64,000 nucleotides of DNA from Candidatus Nitrosacidococcus tergens (GTDB lineage: Bacteria > Pseudomonadota > Gammaproteobacteria > Nitrosococcales > Nitrosococcaceae), in the NCBI RefSeq assembly GCF_902810445.1, contig NZ_LR778175.1, positions 1,747,370 to 1,811,369 on the forward strand, in the 5' to 3' direction. Position numbers and translations under genes: made by a program. The notes below the pieces were generated by a model. It was not told the DNA's origin and did no database searches. It saw nothing but the letters and a program-made list of their open reading frames with translations. Position 1 is the first letter of the stretch; every line of letters begins with the position of its first letter. Below, piece after piece: positions 26,108 to 35,075 of the stretch.

Positions 26108-27370
26108 ATGATGCAATTACTTGCTTTTGGCGTTAACCATAAAACTGCACCGGTGGCTGTGCGAGAACAGCTTACTTTCGCTCCAGATCGGCTACCCTCA
26201 GCACTTACAGAACTTGTGAAATATGACGGTATTAATGAAGCAGCGATTTTATCTACCTGCAATCGTACCGAGCTTTATTGTGGCTATACTTCAGGAAAAG
26301 AAAATGCTGCTATTGAGTGGTTACGACAATACCATCATATGGAACTCCAAAGTTTAAAGCCCTGCCTATATACTCACCCAAATAAGTCTGCTGTACGCCA
26401 TCTATTGCGAGTGGCTAGTGGTTTAGACTCTATGATACTAGGTGAGCCCCAAATATTAGGGCAAATTAAAACAGCATATCAACATGCAGTTGAGGCAGGC
26501 ACAATTGGTCGCCTACTTAGTCGCTTGTTTCAACACACTTTTCATGTAGCAAAGCAAGTACGTACAGATACTTCGATTGGAGCAAGCCCTATATCAGTTG
26601 CATTTTCTGCAGTTAGTCTTGCAAAACAGATATTTAGGGATTTAGAATCTAAAACAGCTCTCTTAATTGGTGCAGGCGAAACAATTGAACTTGCAACTCG
26701 ACACTTATTTTCAAATCATATCGGGCAAATAATTATTGCTAATCGTAGTATTGAAAAAGCACAGCAGTTAGCTAATCAGTTTAATAGTAATGCTATATCA
26801 ATTGCTCAAATTCCAGAATATCTTCCTAAGGCGGATATTGTAATTTCTTCTACAGCAAGCCAACTACCTATTTTAGGAAAAGGTGCAATTGAACGTGCTT
26901 TACGTATCCGGAAGCACCGACCTATATTTATGGTGGATATCGCTGTGCCGAGGGATATTGAACCTGAAGTAGGAGAATTACAGGATGTTTATCTCTACAA
27001 TGTAGATGATCTGCAAGAAGTTATTCAGGAAAATCTTCAATCTCGCCAAGCAGCAGCAAAACAAGCTGAGGAGATTATTGATATTCAAGTAGAAAATTTT
27101 ATGGAATGGGTGCATGGACAAAATGCCACCCCTATTATTCGGGCAATCCGTAAAGAAACAGAGCAGTTATGCAGAGAAGTTTTAGAAAAAGCACAAAAGC
27201 GTATTGCCAATGGCCAAGATCCTAGTGAAGTGCTTGCTATGCTGAGTCATAATATTACTAATAAATTTTTACATATTCCTAGTCGACAGATACAAATTTT
27301 GAGTGCTACAGGAGATAAATCTATTTTAGAGGCAGCAATAAAGATATTTGATATTCATCAACAAGATTAA
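26108..27370 (+). CDS. hemA: Glutamyl-tRNA reductase
   Basis: 420 residues. The N-terminal catalytic domain has the active-site cysteine in AILSTCNRTELYC, and GVNHKTAPVAVRE opens the protein. The NADPH-binding Rossmann segment is ALLIGAGETIELATRHL. A C-terminal helical dimerisation domain follows. It commits glutamate to tetrapyrrole synthesis by the C5 pathway. It diverges from the TPR-lolB operon and is followed 24 bases later by prfA. The start is one of two adjacent ATG codons. Confidence 0.97.
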   Translation: MMQLLAFGVNHKTAPVAVREQLTFAPDRLPSALTELVKYDGINEAAILSTCNRTELYCGYTSGKENAAIEWLRQYHHMELQSLKPCLYTHPNKSAVRHLLRVASGLDSMILGEPQILGQIKTAYQHAVEAGTIGRLLSRLFQHTFHVAKQVRTDTSIGASPISVAFSAVSLAKQIFRDLESKTALLIGAGETIELATRHLFSNHIGQIIIANRSIEKAQQLANQFNSNAISIAQIPEYLPKADIVISSTASQLPILGKGAIERALRIRKHRPIFMVDIAVPRDIEPEVGELQDVYLYNVDDLQEVIQENLQSRQAAAKQAEEIIDIQVENFMEWVHGQNATPIIRAIRKETEQLCREVLEKAQKRIANGQDPSEVLAMLSHNITNKFLHIPSRQIQILSATGDKSILEAAIKIFDIHQQD

Positions 27371-27394
27371 AATCTAATTTATTGCTATTTACCT

Positions 27395-28477
27395 ATGAAA
27401 GAATCTATTCAAAATAAACTCAGAATATTATCTGAGCGACAACAAGAGCTCTCTGTTTTGCTTGCCGATCCTGAAATTGCAGGCGATCAAAATAAATTTC
27501 GTGAATTATCTCAAGAATATGCACAAAACCAGCCAGTTATTAATTGTTTTCAAGATTTTGAAAAAACGAAAAATATATTAATAGAAGCTACAGCAATGCT
27601 ATCTGAGAAGGACACTGAGCTAAAGGATCTCGCTCGGGATGAAATTACAATTGCAGAAAATAGGATTGAACAACTGAATCAAGAATTACAAATTCTATTA
27701 CTCCCTAAGGATATTAATGATGGGAGAAATGTTTTCTTAGAAATTCGCGCAGGTACAGGAGGGGATGAGGCTGCTCTATTTACAGGGGATCTGTTACGTA
27801 TGTATTTACGCTATGCAGAGCAAAAAGGCTGGAAAACAGAGATTGTAAGTAATAGTTCAGGAGAGCATGGGGGTTATAAAGAAATCATTGTACGTATTAT
27901 CGGTAGTGGTGTATATTCTCGCTTAAAATTTGAGTCTGGGGCTCATCGTGTCCAGAGAATCCCTCAAACAGAATCTCAAGGGAGAATTCACACATCTGCA
28001 TGCACAGTTGCTATCATGCCTGAGGCTGAAGAAATTGATGATATTGAACTCAATTCTGCAGATTTGCGTGTAGATACATTCCGTGCCTCGGGAGCAGGAG
28101 GTCAACACGTGAATAAAACAGATTCTGCAATTCGAATCACTCATATTCCTACTGGAATAGTTGTAGAGTGCCAAGATGAGCGCTCTCAGCATAAGAATAG
28201 AGCTCGTGCAATGTCTTTACTTCAGGCTAAAATAAAAGCAGTGGAAGAAACTAAACTTGCAGTAGAAGAAGCACAAACTCGTCGGAATTTAGTAGGTAGT
28301 GGCGATCGATCAGAGCGGATTCGAACCTATAATTTCCCCCAAGGCCGCGTTACTGATCATCGAATTAATTTAACTCTATACAAGCTCAATGAAATTTTGG
28401 AAGGTTACATAGATATAATTATTGATCCTTTAATTACAGAACATCAAACAGATCAACTTTCTCATATTGGGTACTAA
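27395..28477 (+). CDS. prfA: Peptide chain release factor 1
   Basis: 360 residues, the standard RF1 length. The GGQ motif in FRASGAGGQHVNKTDSAIRI reaches the peptidyl-transferase centre. The class I decoding domain is upstream of it, with the RF1-type anticodon-like PxT region not obvious by eye. It reads UAA and UAG. The usual downstream partner prmC (GGQ methyltransferase) is absent, and minC follows instead. Confidence 0.97.
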   Translation: MKESIQNKLRILSERQQELSVLLADPEIAGDQNKFRELSQEYAQNQPVINCFQDFEKTKNILIEATAMLSEKDTELKDLARDEITIAENRIEQLNQELQILLLPKDINDGRNVFLEIRAGTGGDEAALFTGDLLRMYLRYAEQKGWKTEIVSNSSGEHGGYKEIIVRIIGSGVYSRLKFESGAHRVQRIPQTESQGRIHTSACTVAIMPEAEEIDDIELNSADLRVDTFRASGAGGQHVNKTDSAIRITHIPTGIVVECQDERSQHKNRARAMSLLQAKIKAVEETKLAVEEAQTRRNLVGSGDRSERIRTYNFPQGRVTDHRINLTLYKLNEILEGYIDIIIDPLITEHQTDQLSHIGY

Positions 28478-28587
28478 AAATAATATTAGAATCTATTTTT
28501 TGCACCTTGATTTTTAATAATTTTTACTGTAGAAAATTATTTTAGCCTAAATCTATAGTTCGCTATTTTACATATTCATTTATATTT

Positions 28588-29310
28588 ATGACTTTCAATT
28601 TGAGAGATTCCTTTGAGCTCAAAGGAGAGTTATCTGCTTTAAGTGTTTTGAAGCTACGAGATACCAATATAGAAAAAATTAACCATGATCTTGCTACTAA
28701 GATCAAAGCAGTTCCAGGTTTTTTTTCAAATACACCTATTATCATTGATCTCGGCTATTTAGCAAATAATTCTATTCCACTAGATTTTGATGCTTTAAAG
28801 TCCACGCTAGCTAGATATGGTTTAATACCTATCGGGGTACGTAATGCTAAAAAAAGAGATCAGGAAATGGCCCTTGAAATAGGGTTAGCATTGCTAAGAG
28901 ATGAACCTATTGAATACACTTTACCTGAAGATAGAAATAGTAATAATCAAGATATAAAATCTTCTCACTATGAAGATTTATCTTGTAAAGCACTAACTAT
29001 TACGAAACCTGTACGTTCCGGGCAGCAGATTTATGCTAAAAAATGTGATTTAATTGTACTTTCCCACACGAGTCCCGGATCGGAATTATTAGCAGATGGA
29101 AATATTCATATTTATGGATCTCTCCGAGGGCGTGCACTAGCAGGTATCCACGGAGATAGGCAAGCAAGAATATTTTGTCAGAGCTTAGAAGCAGAGTTAA
29201 TTGCAGTCGCAGGAAATTATAAATTGATAAATGATATTGGGTCTACATTCAGAGGTCGGTCTACCCAAATCTATTTACAGGAAGAACATCTAATAGTTTC
29301 ATTATTATAG
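28588..29310 (+). CDS. minC: Septum site-determining protein MinC
   Basis: 240 residues: an N-terminal FtsZ-interacting domain, then an acidic linker (about 115-135), then the C-terminal beta-helix with LRGRALAGIHGDRQARIFCQSLEAELIAVAGNY, which binds MinD and FtsZ. It blocks Z-ring assembly away from mid-cell. First gene of minCDE, with about 110 bases of AT-rich spacer after prfA. Confidence 0.95.
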   Translation: MTFNLRDSFELKGELSALSVLKLRDTNIEKINHDLATKIKAVPGFFSNTPIIIDLGYLANNSIPLDFDALKSTLARYGLIPIGVRNAKKRDQEMALEIGLALLRDEPIEYTLPEDRNSNNQDIKSSHYEDLSCKALTITKPVRSGQQIYAKKCDLIVLSHTSPGSELLADGNIHIYGSLRGRALAGIHGDRQARIFCQSLEAELIAVAGNYKLINDIGSTFRGRSTQIYLQEEHLIVSLL

Positions 29311-29338
29311 ATTATAGTTTAGATTAGGGAGAATAAAT

Positions 29339-30145
29339 GTGAGAGTTATCGTTGTTACCTCTGGCAAGGGGGGGGTAGGTAAAACAACTACCAGTGCTGC
29401 ATTTTCTACTGGTCTTGCAATGCAGGGTTACAAAACAGCTGTAATTGATTTTGATATAGGATTACGAAATCTAGATCTTACTATGGGATGCGAAAGACGT
29501 GTAGTCTATGATTTAATTAATGTAATTCATCATGAGGCACAGCTTAACCAGGCTTTAATCAAAGATAAGCGGATAGAAGGCTTATATATTCTTCCTGCAT
29601 CTCAAACTAGAAATAAGGATGCTTTAACTAGAGAAGGGGTCAAAGAAATTTTAAATGAATTACGTACTCTTGAATTTGATTATGTGGTTTGTGATTCGCC
29701 AGCAGGTATAGAACATGGTGCACTCACAGCACTTTATTTCGCAGATGAAGCATTGATTGTGACTAATCCTGAAGTTTCTTCTGTACGAGATTCTGATCGA
29801 ATTCTTGGTCTTATTCAAAGTAAATCTCAGAGGGCAGAGAACAAAGGAGAGCCTATAAAAGAGCACTTAATAATAAGTCGCTATAGTGCTGAGTTAGTAA
29901 AGAAAGGGGATATGTTAGGTGTAGATGATATTCTTGATATCCTTGCAATCCCAATGCTTGGAATTATTCCTGAATCTAAAGCAGTGCTTCAAGCCTCTAA
30001 TGCCGGAATACCTGTGATTATGGATGAGACTACAGATGCTGGTCAAGCTTATTGGGATGTAGTGTGTCGCTTTCTGGGAGAAGATCTTCCTCATAGGTTT
30101 ATTCATTCTGAAAGAAAACCATTTTTTAAACGACTATTTGGATAA
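29339..30145 (+). CDS. minD: Septum site-determining ATPase MinD
   Basis: 268 residues with the deviant Walker A VVTSGKGGVGKTTTSAAF at the N-terminus, the IDFDIGLRNLDLTMGCE motif and a C-terminal amphipathic membrane-targeting helix (KPFFKRLFG). It recruits MinC to the pole and oscillates with MinE. The start is GTG, preceded by GGGAG at 7 bases; the overlapping ATG is followed at once by a stop. Confidence 0.97.
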   Translation: MRVIVVTSGKGGVGKTTTSAAFSTGLAMQGYKTAVIDFDIGLRNLDLTMGCERRVVYDLINVIHHEAQLNQALIKDKRIEGLYILPASQTRNKDALTREGVKEILNELRTLEFDYVVCDSPAGIEHGALTALYFADEALIVTNPEVSSVRDSDRILGLIQSKSQRAENKGEPIKEHLIISRYSAELVKKGDMLGVDDILDILAIPMLGIIPESKAVLQASNAGIPVIMDETTDAGQAYWDVVCRFLGEDLPHRFIHSERKPFFKRLFG

Positions 30146-30149
30146 TAAG

Positions 30150-30425
30150 ATGAATTGGATAAAATTCTTTCGCACTGACTCTGATCGCAAAAACTCTGCT
30201 CTTACTGCAAAAGAACGCCTGCAGATTGTAATTGCTCATGAACGAGTAGATAGACATGGACCATCTTACTTACCTCAATTAAGAAGAGATATGCTGGAAG
30301 TAATTAGAAAATATGTTACTGTAGACGATGAGCATGTTAAAATCCATATAGAACAGGATGGAGATACGGATATACTTGCTCTAAATGTTTATCTAAGCGA
30401 GGAGTTGTCAGAGTCAGAAGTTTAG
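30150..30425 (+). CDS. minE: Cell division topological specificity factor MinE
   Basis: 91 residues from the ATG at 30150, which gives the usual MinE N-terminus MNWIKFFRTDSD. The open frame reaches a TTG at 30138 inside minD, but the ATG has GGAT 7 bases upstream and is preferred. Motifs are ERLQIVIAHERVDRHGP (MinD-contact helix) and LRRDMLEVIRKYV. MinE stimulates MinD ATPase and confines MinCD to the poles. Confidence 0.95.
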   Translation: MNWIKFFRTDSDRKNSALTAKERLQIVIAHERVDRHGPSYLPQLRRDMLEVIRKYVTVDDEHVKIHIEQDGDTDILALNVYLSEELSESEV

Positions 30426-30441
30426 ATTAATCTACATTAAA

Positions 30442-31731
30442 TTAATTTGTTGTAGAGGAGCCTATCATTAATCGGGGGGCTCCATTACTATTATCACTTA
30501 CCAAGTTTTGGTTAAGGTTTTGAGGATGACTAAACTTGATCTCATTACTACTACTATCTATAACCATTGATAACCCTTTACAATAATACTCTAAAGCGGA
30601 CTCTAATTTCCCTAGTTCTTTACATACTTCTCCAAGCTCCTCATAAGATTCTGCATTAGGTGCATAGGAAATACTTTTCTCTAAGTATTGTTTTGCTTTC
30701 TCCCATAGATGATTATTTTTAGATAAACGACCTAGCGTTAAAAGTAACCAAGGGTTTTCTCCATACTGGTTAAGCCAAGTTTCAGCCCATAGTAATTGAG
30801 ACTCTTTGTTAGAAGATTGTATTATTCCATATAAATGGATGAGTTCATCAGCCCATTTCTTCTTCAAGGAATTTTGAATGAGTTGTTCTGCTTCATCTTG
30901 TTTTCCCTGATTTAAAAGCATATAAGCATAAGTAGTGATAACTCGTGAATTCTGCTGTAAGCTAGTAGGAACAGCCCTCCATTCTTCAATAAGGTATGTG
31001 CTTCCTCTCTGAGATGCAACAAGTAGTAGCTCAGTATAGGCAATAGTTTCTAATGATTCTTGTTCCTCTTTATTAATTAGCTTTTGGCGTTGTAAGTCAG
31101 GCAGTAACCCTAATAGCTGATTCCAATCTTTTTGCTGTAAATATAGATTTTTTAATAATTTCAATGGTTGAGGGTGTTTTGGATCAATACCTCTCAATTG
31201 ATTTAAAGTAGTAAGTGCATCACCATACTGATCACTATTAAGCTGAAATTCAGCTTGAGCAAGGCCTATCGCAAAGCTAGCTGCAGGAGTAGTTTCACTG
31301 GCTAGCCTAAGATAAGCATCTCGCCGATCGTAGGCTCCTTGATTTTGGGCGGCAGACGCTGCAGAGAGATAATTAAATAGAGGAGCACTGCTATGTTTTA
31401 TCTCTTTAACTAGGCTATGTTCGGCTCTAGGCCAATTTCCCTCTTCTAAATCAATTAACCCCTCGGTAAATAATTTATTAGCATGGGAGATTTGGTATTT
31501 TTTTTGTAATTCCCCAAATTTTTTGGGGATATTATAAGTATGTGCAAAAACACGAATAATAAAATATCCAGCTACGACAATGGCAGCTAAGGTAACAATA
31601 CCTAATACTAAAGTAGTTTCAACAGACCATTGATCATAGCCGATAGTAATGTATCCTGGATCATCTTTAGTAAGTAATCCTAAGCCTACACCCAAAATAA
31701 GTGTAATTAAGATAAAAATTATTATTTTCAT
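30442..31731 (-). CDS. hemY: HemY-type TPR membrane protein
   Basis: 429 residues: two N-terminal membrane helices (about 3-22 and 40-62), a HemY_N domain, then TPR-like helical repeats to about 395 and a polar tail. Its start overlaps the hemX stop by four bases (ATGA). Genes of this type are linked to hemCDX in gammaproteobacteria. The protein has no demonstrated enzymatic role in heme synthesis, and the name reflects position. It is unrelated to Bacillus HemY (an oxidase). Confidence 0.9.
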   Translation of the reverse strand: MKIIIFILITLILGVGLGLLTKDDPGYITIGYDQWSVETTLVLGIVTLAAIVVAGYFIIRVFAHTYNIPKKFGELQKKYQISHANKLFTEGLIDLEEGNWPRAEHSLVKEIKHSSAPLFNYLSAASAAQNQGAYDRRDAYLRLASETTPAASFAIGLAQAEFQLNSDQYGDALTTLNQLRGIDPKHPQPLKLLKNLYLQQKDWNQLLGLLPDLQRQKLINKEEQESLETIAYTELLLVASQRGSTYLIEEWRAVPTSLQQNSRVITTYAYMLLNQGKQDEAEQLIQNSLKKKWADELIHLYGIIQSSNKESQLLWAETWLNQYGENPWLLLTLGRLSKNNHLWEKAKQYLEKSISYAPNAESYEELGEVCKELGKLESALEYYCKGLSMVIDSSSNEIKFSHPQNLNQNLVSDNSNGAPRLMIGSSTTN

Positions 31732-33173
31732 GGATTACCTCCCTCAGAACTTTCAACAGATTGCCGCCGAATTAACTCATTGAGCATTTTTAGAGATTGA
31801 AAAATGTCAGGTAAAGGTGGTTTAATCACAGTTTTCTCAAGTTGTGCTAGTGTATCCTGCATAACTACAGTCTGAGTACCCTGAAAGTAAGTATCTAACC
31901 ATGTTTTAGCTTCCTTAATAGCCTCTTGAAAATTCTCTTCATTTCTTTGTATTAAACTTAAACGAGCCACTTCCAATTTGAGCTGTAAGTTTTGATAGAT
32001 AAGATAGCGCTCCTCTGGTATAAACTTAGATAAGTTATTCCCTCCACTCTCTCGATGGTTGAAAATAACTAAATGCTGAAGTTCACCTCTAATATTTAGC
32101 AATGCTTCTTTAATTTGGACTAAATTAGGAAGTTTATTTTTAACTTCTGTATCCTGTTTTTTATCTTCTTGCAAATTCTTTCCTTGATGAGATAACTCTT
32201 TTTGAGAATCTCCCTTTAATTCTAGATTATTTACTTTTTTAATTTGATAACTAAGAGACATAGCCATTTGATTAATGTCTGGTATCGCAACTGATTTTAG
32301 TAAATTAATCTCTTTTTCTAGTTGATTTTCTATAGGGGAAAATTCAGATCTTGAATTATAGCTAATTGCTTCTTTGGCTAACTGTAAAGCCGTCAGTGCT
32401 GAGTTAATATCATAGTTTAAGCGTAATTGCTCATTTGCTATACGTAAGAAGTAAGTAGCCTCAATTACACTCCACGTTTCTGTTGAAGTTGATGTCCGTT
32501 TTTCTTCTCCTAAAGTAGCATTAATTACTCTTATTTGATTTTTTAAATATGCGATATTTTCTTGAATTTGGGGAAAATTATCCCCTTCTGTTTTAGGTTG
32601 TTCTTTTAGTAAGGCCAGTTCTGCTTGTATAGTACCAATTTGAGTAACTCGTTCATGTACCTTGTTTTGTAAATCTGAAATGGCTTCTTGTATGGGCACT
32701 AATTGATTTGTAAGCAAGCTTTCTATTGTTTCTGTAGTAATAACATTGCTAGAATTTTGATTATTAAATTTATGAATAAATTCTTCCCTAAGGATTTCTC
32801 TGGCTTGTTGTTCCCTTTCAATAAGGGATTTACCATAAAATATGCCTGCTGCAACTAGCGAAATTATAATAATCCCAAATAGGGAAGGTATTACCCATAA
32901 ATAAAAATTCTTTCTACCAGAAGATACCCTGCTAACGACAGGCTGCTGTGTATACCTTACTCGAGAAAAATTTGCAGGAGATACTTTTTTTGTGGCTTTT
33001 TTTACTGTCGAATCCCCTACCTCAGATGTAGAGGATTTTTCTCTTTTCTCTGTGGAATCTACTAAAGTAGATTCTCTACTCTCTTCCAGCGACATGTTTT
33101 TTAGGCTATCTTTGTTTTTGTGTAGATCTGAGAATGGCTCATGTTGGTGTTGATCTTTTCTTTTTTTACTCAT
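31728..33173 (-). CDS. hemX: HemX-family single-pass membrane protein
   Basis: 481 residues: a long polar cytoplasmic N-terminus rich in lysine, serine and glutamate, one membrane helix (about 91-112), and a periplasmic coiled-coil-rich region. In the databases it is called uroporphyrinogen III C-methyltransferase, but no SAM-binding methyltransferase motif can be seen and the name is probably a misnomer. It lies 3 bases after hemD and overlaps hemY. Confidence 0.88.
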   Translation of the reverse strand: MSKKRKDQHQHEPFSDLHKNKDSLKNMSLEESRESTLVDSTEKREKSSTSEVGDSTVKKATKKVSPANFSRVRYTQQPVVSRVSSGRKNFYLWVIPSLFGIIIISLVAAGIFYGKSLIEREQQAREILREEFIHKFNNQNSSNVITTETIESLLTNQLVPIQEAISDLQNKVHERVTQIGTIQAELALLKEQPKTEGDNFPQIQENIAYLKNQIRVINATLGEEKRTSTSTETWSVIEATYFLRIANEQLRLNYDINSALTALQLAKEAISYNSRSEFSPIENQLEKEINLLKSVAIPDINQMAMSLSYQIKKVNNLELKGDSQKELSHQGKNLQEDKKQDTEVKNKLPNLVQIKEALLNIRGELQHLVIFNHRESGGNNLSKFIPEERYLIYQNLQLKLEVARLSLIQRNEENFQEAIKEAKTWLDTYFQGTQTVVMQDTLAQLEKTVIKPPLPDIFQSLKMLNELIRRQSVESSEGGNP

Positions 33174-33176
33174 AAA

Positions 33177-33959
33177 TTAAGCCCTGCATCTAATCATTGC
33201 TGTAATAAGGGCATTATCTTCAGGTTTGTCTACTGGGTAGATCTTAGTGAATCCTAGCTCTTTTGCTCTTTGAGCTTGCCGTATGCCAATAACTACTAAG
33301 GGGGTAGTATAGAGCTTTTCTAGTAGAGAAGTTGCAACAACAGTACATAGGTTCTCTAAAATCTCTTGGCTAGTAGTGACAATGATATCTGCAGGATTAC
33401 TTATTAAGGTTTGATGAAGAGTTTTTAATACTGTAGGTAGGGGTAAACACCTACGATAAACTTCTCCAAAACTTACTTGTGCACCTCGATCTGCTAATGT
33501 TTTAGCAAGTAAATTTCTTCCCCCATTTCCACGAAAAATTATAATTTTTTTTCCTACCATGTCTTGAAATTCATCCATAGCAAGTAATGCTTCACTATTA
33601 TAACCGGTACTAGGGCAAAGACTTATAAACAAATTAAATGCTGCTAATGTCTTTGCTGTTCCTCTTCCAACTACCGCAATTTTTAAGTTTTTTGGGAAAT
33701 TTCTTTGTTCTAAAATAAGAGGAATTCCATATTTAACTGCATTTACACTAACAAATATAGCCCAATGGAAAGTATCTAGGGATTGAATAATTTCATTTAC
33801 TTCGGGGTAACTTTCCGATTTAATAATCCTAATCATAGGAAAATGCAGTGAGCATCCTCCCTCTTTTTCAATAAGCCGGCATAAATTCTCAGCTTGTCCC
33901 ATTGGGCGAGTTACTAAAATACGTTGTCCTGCGAGTCTCTGATCACTGCTAGCTACCAT
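33177..33959 (-). CDS. hemD: Uroporphyrinogen-III synthase
   Basis: 260-residue two-domain HemD. N-terminal QRILVTRPMGQAENLCRLIE, IFVSVNAVKYG, and the C-terminal ADIIVTTSQEILENL with LVVIGIRQAQRAKELG fit this poorly conserved family. It cyclises hydroxymethylbilane with ring-D inversion. Its start overlaps the end of hemC by 11 bases, so the two are translationally coupled. Confidence 0.93.
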   Translation of the reverse strand: MVASSDQRLAGQRILVTRPMGQAENLCRLIEKEGGCSLHFPMIRIIKSESYPEVNEIIQSLDTFHWAIFVSVNAVKYGIPLILEQRNFPKNLKIAVVGRGTAKTLAAFNLFISLCPSTGYNSEALLAMDEFQDMVGKKIIIFRGNGGRNLLAKTLADRGAQVSFGEVYRRCLPLPTVLKTLHQTLISNPADIIVTTSQEILENLCTVVATSLLEKLYTTPLVVIGIRQAQRAKELGFTKIYPVDKPEDNALITAMIRCRA

Positions 33960-34881
33960 AAATCTCAGCCAAGATTTTATCTGCTCCTCGATTTAATAAA
34001 TCCTCAGCAAGAGAGGTTCCTATATTTTCTGCTTCGGTTAATAATCCTTTTATTTCTCCTCGAATAACTTCACTACCATCAGGGCGACCCACCAAAGCTC
34101 GTAACCAAACTTGATTATCATCAATAAGTTCAGCGTAACCTCCGATAGGAACTTGGCATCCTCCAGCAAGCCGCTCATTTAATGCACGTTCTGCAATCAC
34201 AGTAATCCTAGTTGGCACATGTTCAAGTGATTTAAGTAATTGCTCAGTTACTGTATCGCCTTTTCGGCACTCAATGCCAATTGCACCTTGGCCAATAGCA
34301 GGAAGACTGATTTCAGGTGTAAGCGTTTCCTTAATTCGCTCTTCTAGTGTAAGACGTTTTAATCCTGCTGTAGCTAGAATGATAGCATCAAATTCATTGT
34401 TATCTAGTTTGGTCAGACGAGTATTTACATTACCTCTTAAGTCCAAAATTTGAAAATCACTCCGGTATTCACAAATTTGAGTTTGTCGCCGTAGACTGGA
34501 TGTGCCTACTCTAGCACCTTGAGGAAGATCGCTTAGTTTTTGCCAATGGTTAGAGACAAAAGCATCTCTAGGATCTTCCCTTTGGCAAATAGCAGCAATA
34601 TGGAGTCCATCAGGTAATTCCACGGGCACATCTTTCATTGAGTGAACGGCAATATCTGCCTCGTTATTTAAGATTCCCTGCTCTAGCTCTTTTACGAATA
34701 ATCCTTTTCCTCCTATTTTTGCTAAAGGAGAATCAAGAATTTTATCTCCTTGAGTAGTCATCATAATAAATTCTACCTGCAATTTAGGATATAGATATTG
34801 TAAAGTGTTAGCTACATGTCTTGCTTGCCATAGGGCAAGCTGGCTTTTACGGGTAGCGATGCGAAGAGAAGTTTTCATCAT
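33949..34881 (-). CDS. hemC: Hydroxymethylbilane synthase
   Basis: 310 residues. N-terminal LRIATRKSQLALWQARHV, the catalytic aspartate segment HSMKDVPVELPDG, arginine-rich RVGTSSLRRQTQI and the dipyrromethane cofactor cysteine in LAGGCQVPIGGYAE are all visible. It polymerises four porphobilinogens. First gene of hemCD-hemX-hemY, diverging from argH across about 194 bases. Confidence 0.97.
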   Translation of the reverse strand: MMKTSLRIATRKSQLALWQARHVANTLQYLYPKLQVEFIMMTTQGDKILDSPLAKIGGKGLFVKELEQGILNNEADIAVHSMKDVPVELPDGLHIAAICQREDPRDAFVSNHWQKLSDLPQGARVGTSSLRRQTQICEYRSDFQILDLRGNVNTRLTKLDNNEFDAIILATAGLKRLTLEERIKETLTPEISLPAIGQGAIGIECRKGDTVTEQLLKSLEHVPTRITVIAERALNERLAGGCQVPIGGYAELIDDNQVWLRALVGRPDGSEVIRGEIKGLLTEAENIGTSLAEDLLNRGADKILAEIYGS

Positions 34882-35075
34882 AAAGAAAAAATCATTATTA
34901 TTGGTTTTAATTTGGATTAAAGCAGATACATTTATCTCAAATCAGTAATAAATATGCCACTAAAATAGAAAGAATATAATTATTCACTCTCTATAATAGA
35001 ATTAAACTGCAGATATCCTCAAATCATAGCAAAATTTTTATCAACTTTAGCTTAAATGGAGTATATAACACCTCT

